Below are positions 63,535 to 64,000 of a DNA stretch of 64,000 bases, in pieces. Origin of the DNA: Symploca sp. SIO3C6 (GTDB lineage Bacteria; Cyanobacteriota; Cyanobacteriia; Cyanobacteriales; Coleofasciculaceae); NCBI GenBank assembly GCA_010692425.1, contig JAAHHJ010000001.1, positions 593,233 through 657,232 of the forward strand, read 5' to 3'. Within the stretch, counting starts at the first letter, position 1. The number at the start of each line of letters is the position of its first letter. Under the pieces are notes generated by a model, which saw only the letters and a program-made list of their open reading frames with translations, made no database searches and had not been told where the DNA came from. Position numbers and translations under genes: made by a program.

Positions 63535-63927
63535 ATGTCTTGCCAAAACATGCTCTCGCCTGTTAACGAACAAAATTTTTCACAAGAGGTTTTAGAATCT
63601 TCAAGCCCAGTACTAGTGGATTTTTCAGCCCCGTGGTGCGGACTATGCAGGATTATACAACCCATACTGCGAGAATTTCAACCCCAATGGAGTGGTCAAG
63701 TCAAATTAGTTAGAGTTAACGCTGATGAAAATTTGAAGCTTGCTAATGCCTATCGACTCAAATCCCTACCTACACTGCTTCTATTTGATCAAGGTAAGGT
63801 AGTTCAAAGGCTAGAGGGATTTAAAGGGCGAGATGATTTGTATATAGCGCTGGAAAAAATGATTGTCACTTTGCTGCCCAATTCAACTCATTTGTTTGGC
63901 AAAGGCGCTAGCACCACTAGCTTGTAG
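63535..63927 (+). CDS. Thioredoxin-like protein with WCGLC active site
   Basis: A 130-residue thioredoxin-fold protein. Active site APWCGLCRIIQPIL has Leu where classic thioredoxins have Pro (WCGPC), which changes redox potential and partner choice. The cis-Pro loop is SLPTLLLFDQGK. N-terminal and C-terminal extensions are short, and no signal peptide is seen, so it is cytoplasmic. The ATG at 63535 lacks a clear ribosome binding site; MLSPVN at 63550 is an alternative. The gene follows Z-ISO on the same strand after 72 bases. Confidence 0.9.
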   Translation: MSCQNMLSPVNEQNFSQEVLESSSPVLVDFSAPWCGLCRIIQPILREFQPQWSGQVKLVRVNADENLKLANAYRLKSLPTLLLFDQGKVVQRLEGFKGRDDLYIALEKMIVTLLPNSTHLFGKGASTTSL

Positions 63928-63956
63928 AAGGCGGTTCACTCAATTGCTTCCTGGAG

Positions 63957-64000
63957 TGGAGATGGGGGGATGGGGAGAGGGGGAGATGGGGGGAGGGGGT
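63957..64000. repeat. GGGGAGAT octamer array, cut by the window end
   Basis: At least five units of GGGGAGA(T) and GGGGGAGA continue to the window edge. Confidence 0.9.

Overview
The window looks like chromosomal DNA of a filamentous cyanobacterium. Seen in the sequence: the HIP1 octamer GCGATCGC occurs throughout, including inside a tRNA gene. Gene content is cyanobacterial: an RbcR-type LysR regulator, Z-ISO, CrtD, a selenophosphate synthetase fused to an NADH-dehydrogenase-like flavoprotein, and many large STAND ATPases with WD40, TPR or HEAT repeats. The abundance of STAND/AAA-like ATPases and of 7-8 bp tandem repeats suggests a large-genome, multicellular lineage (Oscillatoriales/Coleofasciculales type). 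That placement is inference. No rRNA, CRISPR array, intact transposase or replication origin was found.

Layout. 0-8.2 kb: a small orphan gene, tRNA-Ala(CGC), and a two-gene unit made of an ATPase and a 1938-residue TPR-STAND-WD40 protein. 8.2-11.8 kb: a selenium operon, SelD fusion then MnmH, for 2-selenouridine in tRNA. 12-19 kb: a fused PhnE-type permease, a Uma2 nuclease-like protein, a NACHT-HEAT protein, and repeat-rich gaps. 19.4-24.4 kb: an AI-2E family transporter facing an unrecognised four-gene operon whose products share a short DGD(I/V) motif. 24.6-30.5 kb: Mog, a thioredoxin-like protein, a lipoprotein translationally coupled to a class III nucleotide cyclase, and a flavin monooxygenase. 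30.8-42.2 kb: an SF1 helicase with a RelE-like N-terminus, two beta-propeller glycoside-hydrolase-like proteins, CrtD, and an HTH-AAA-like ATPase. 42.8-47.5 kb: an ECF sigma factor coupled to a TPR protein, and a 653-residue protein of unknown function. 47.7-50.9 kb: a decayed Rieske oxygenase, a PfkB kinase, RsmI and a lipoprotein. 51.1-57.6 kb: an RTX-type repeat protein and a pair of AAA-like ATPases, the second membrane-bound. 58-64 kb: a ribbon-helix-helix gene, a Ser/Thr kinase with a periplasmic-binding-like sensor, RbcR, Z-ISO and a thioredoxin.

The strongest non-gene theme is a set of short tandem repeats: AATAAGT, GGCAGAA and ATGAACC/ATGAGCA (7 bp), and GGGGAGAT and CTCCAAGG (8 bp). 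They fill intergenic gaps and form inverted arrays around short cores. They sit inside a roughly 100 bp MITE-like family (five copies, TA target duplication), and they enter coding sequence in frame: between the halves of the PhnE-type permease, between the two domains of the SelD fusion, in the linker of the WD40-STAND protein, and upstream of the MnmH start. The (GGCAGAA)n array is free of stops in all frames on both strands. The AATAAGT arrays supply the stop codons of two genes, and the ATGAACC arrays supply the start codons of two others.

Decay is visible too: a PhnE C-terminal remnant, a glycoside-hydrolase C-terminal remnant, and a Rieske oxygenase pseudogene with two Gln-to-stop changes. 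Several gene pairs look like signalling or conflict modules (ATPase plus STAND, HTH-ATPase plus membrane ATPase, kinase plus binding protein, lipoprotein plus cyclase, sigma plus TPR). The best candidate for an undescribed system is the DGD four-gene operon at 20.8-24.4 kb.
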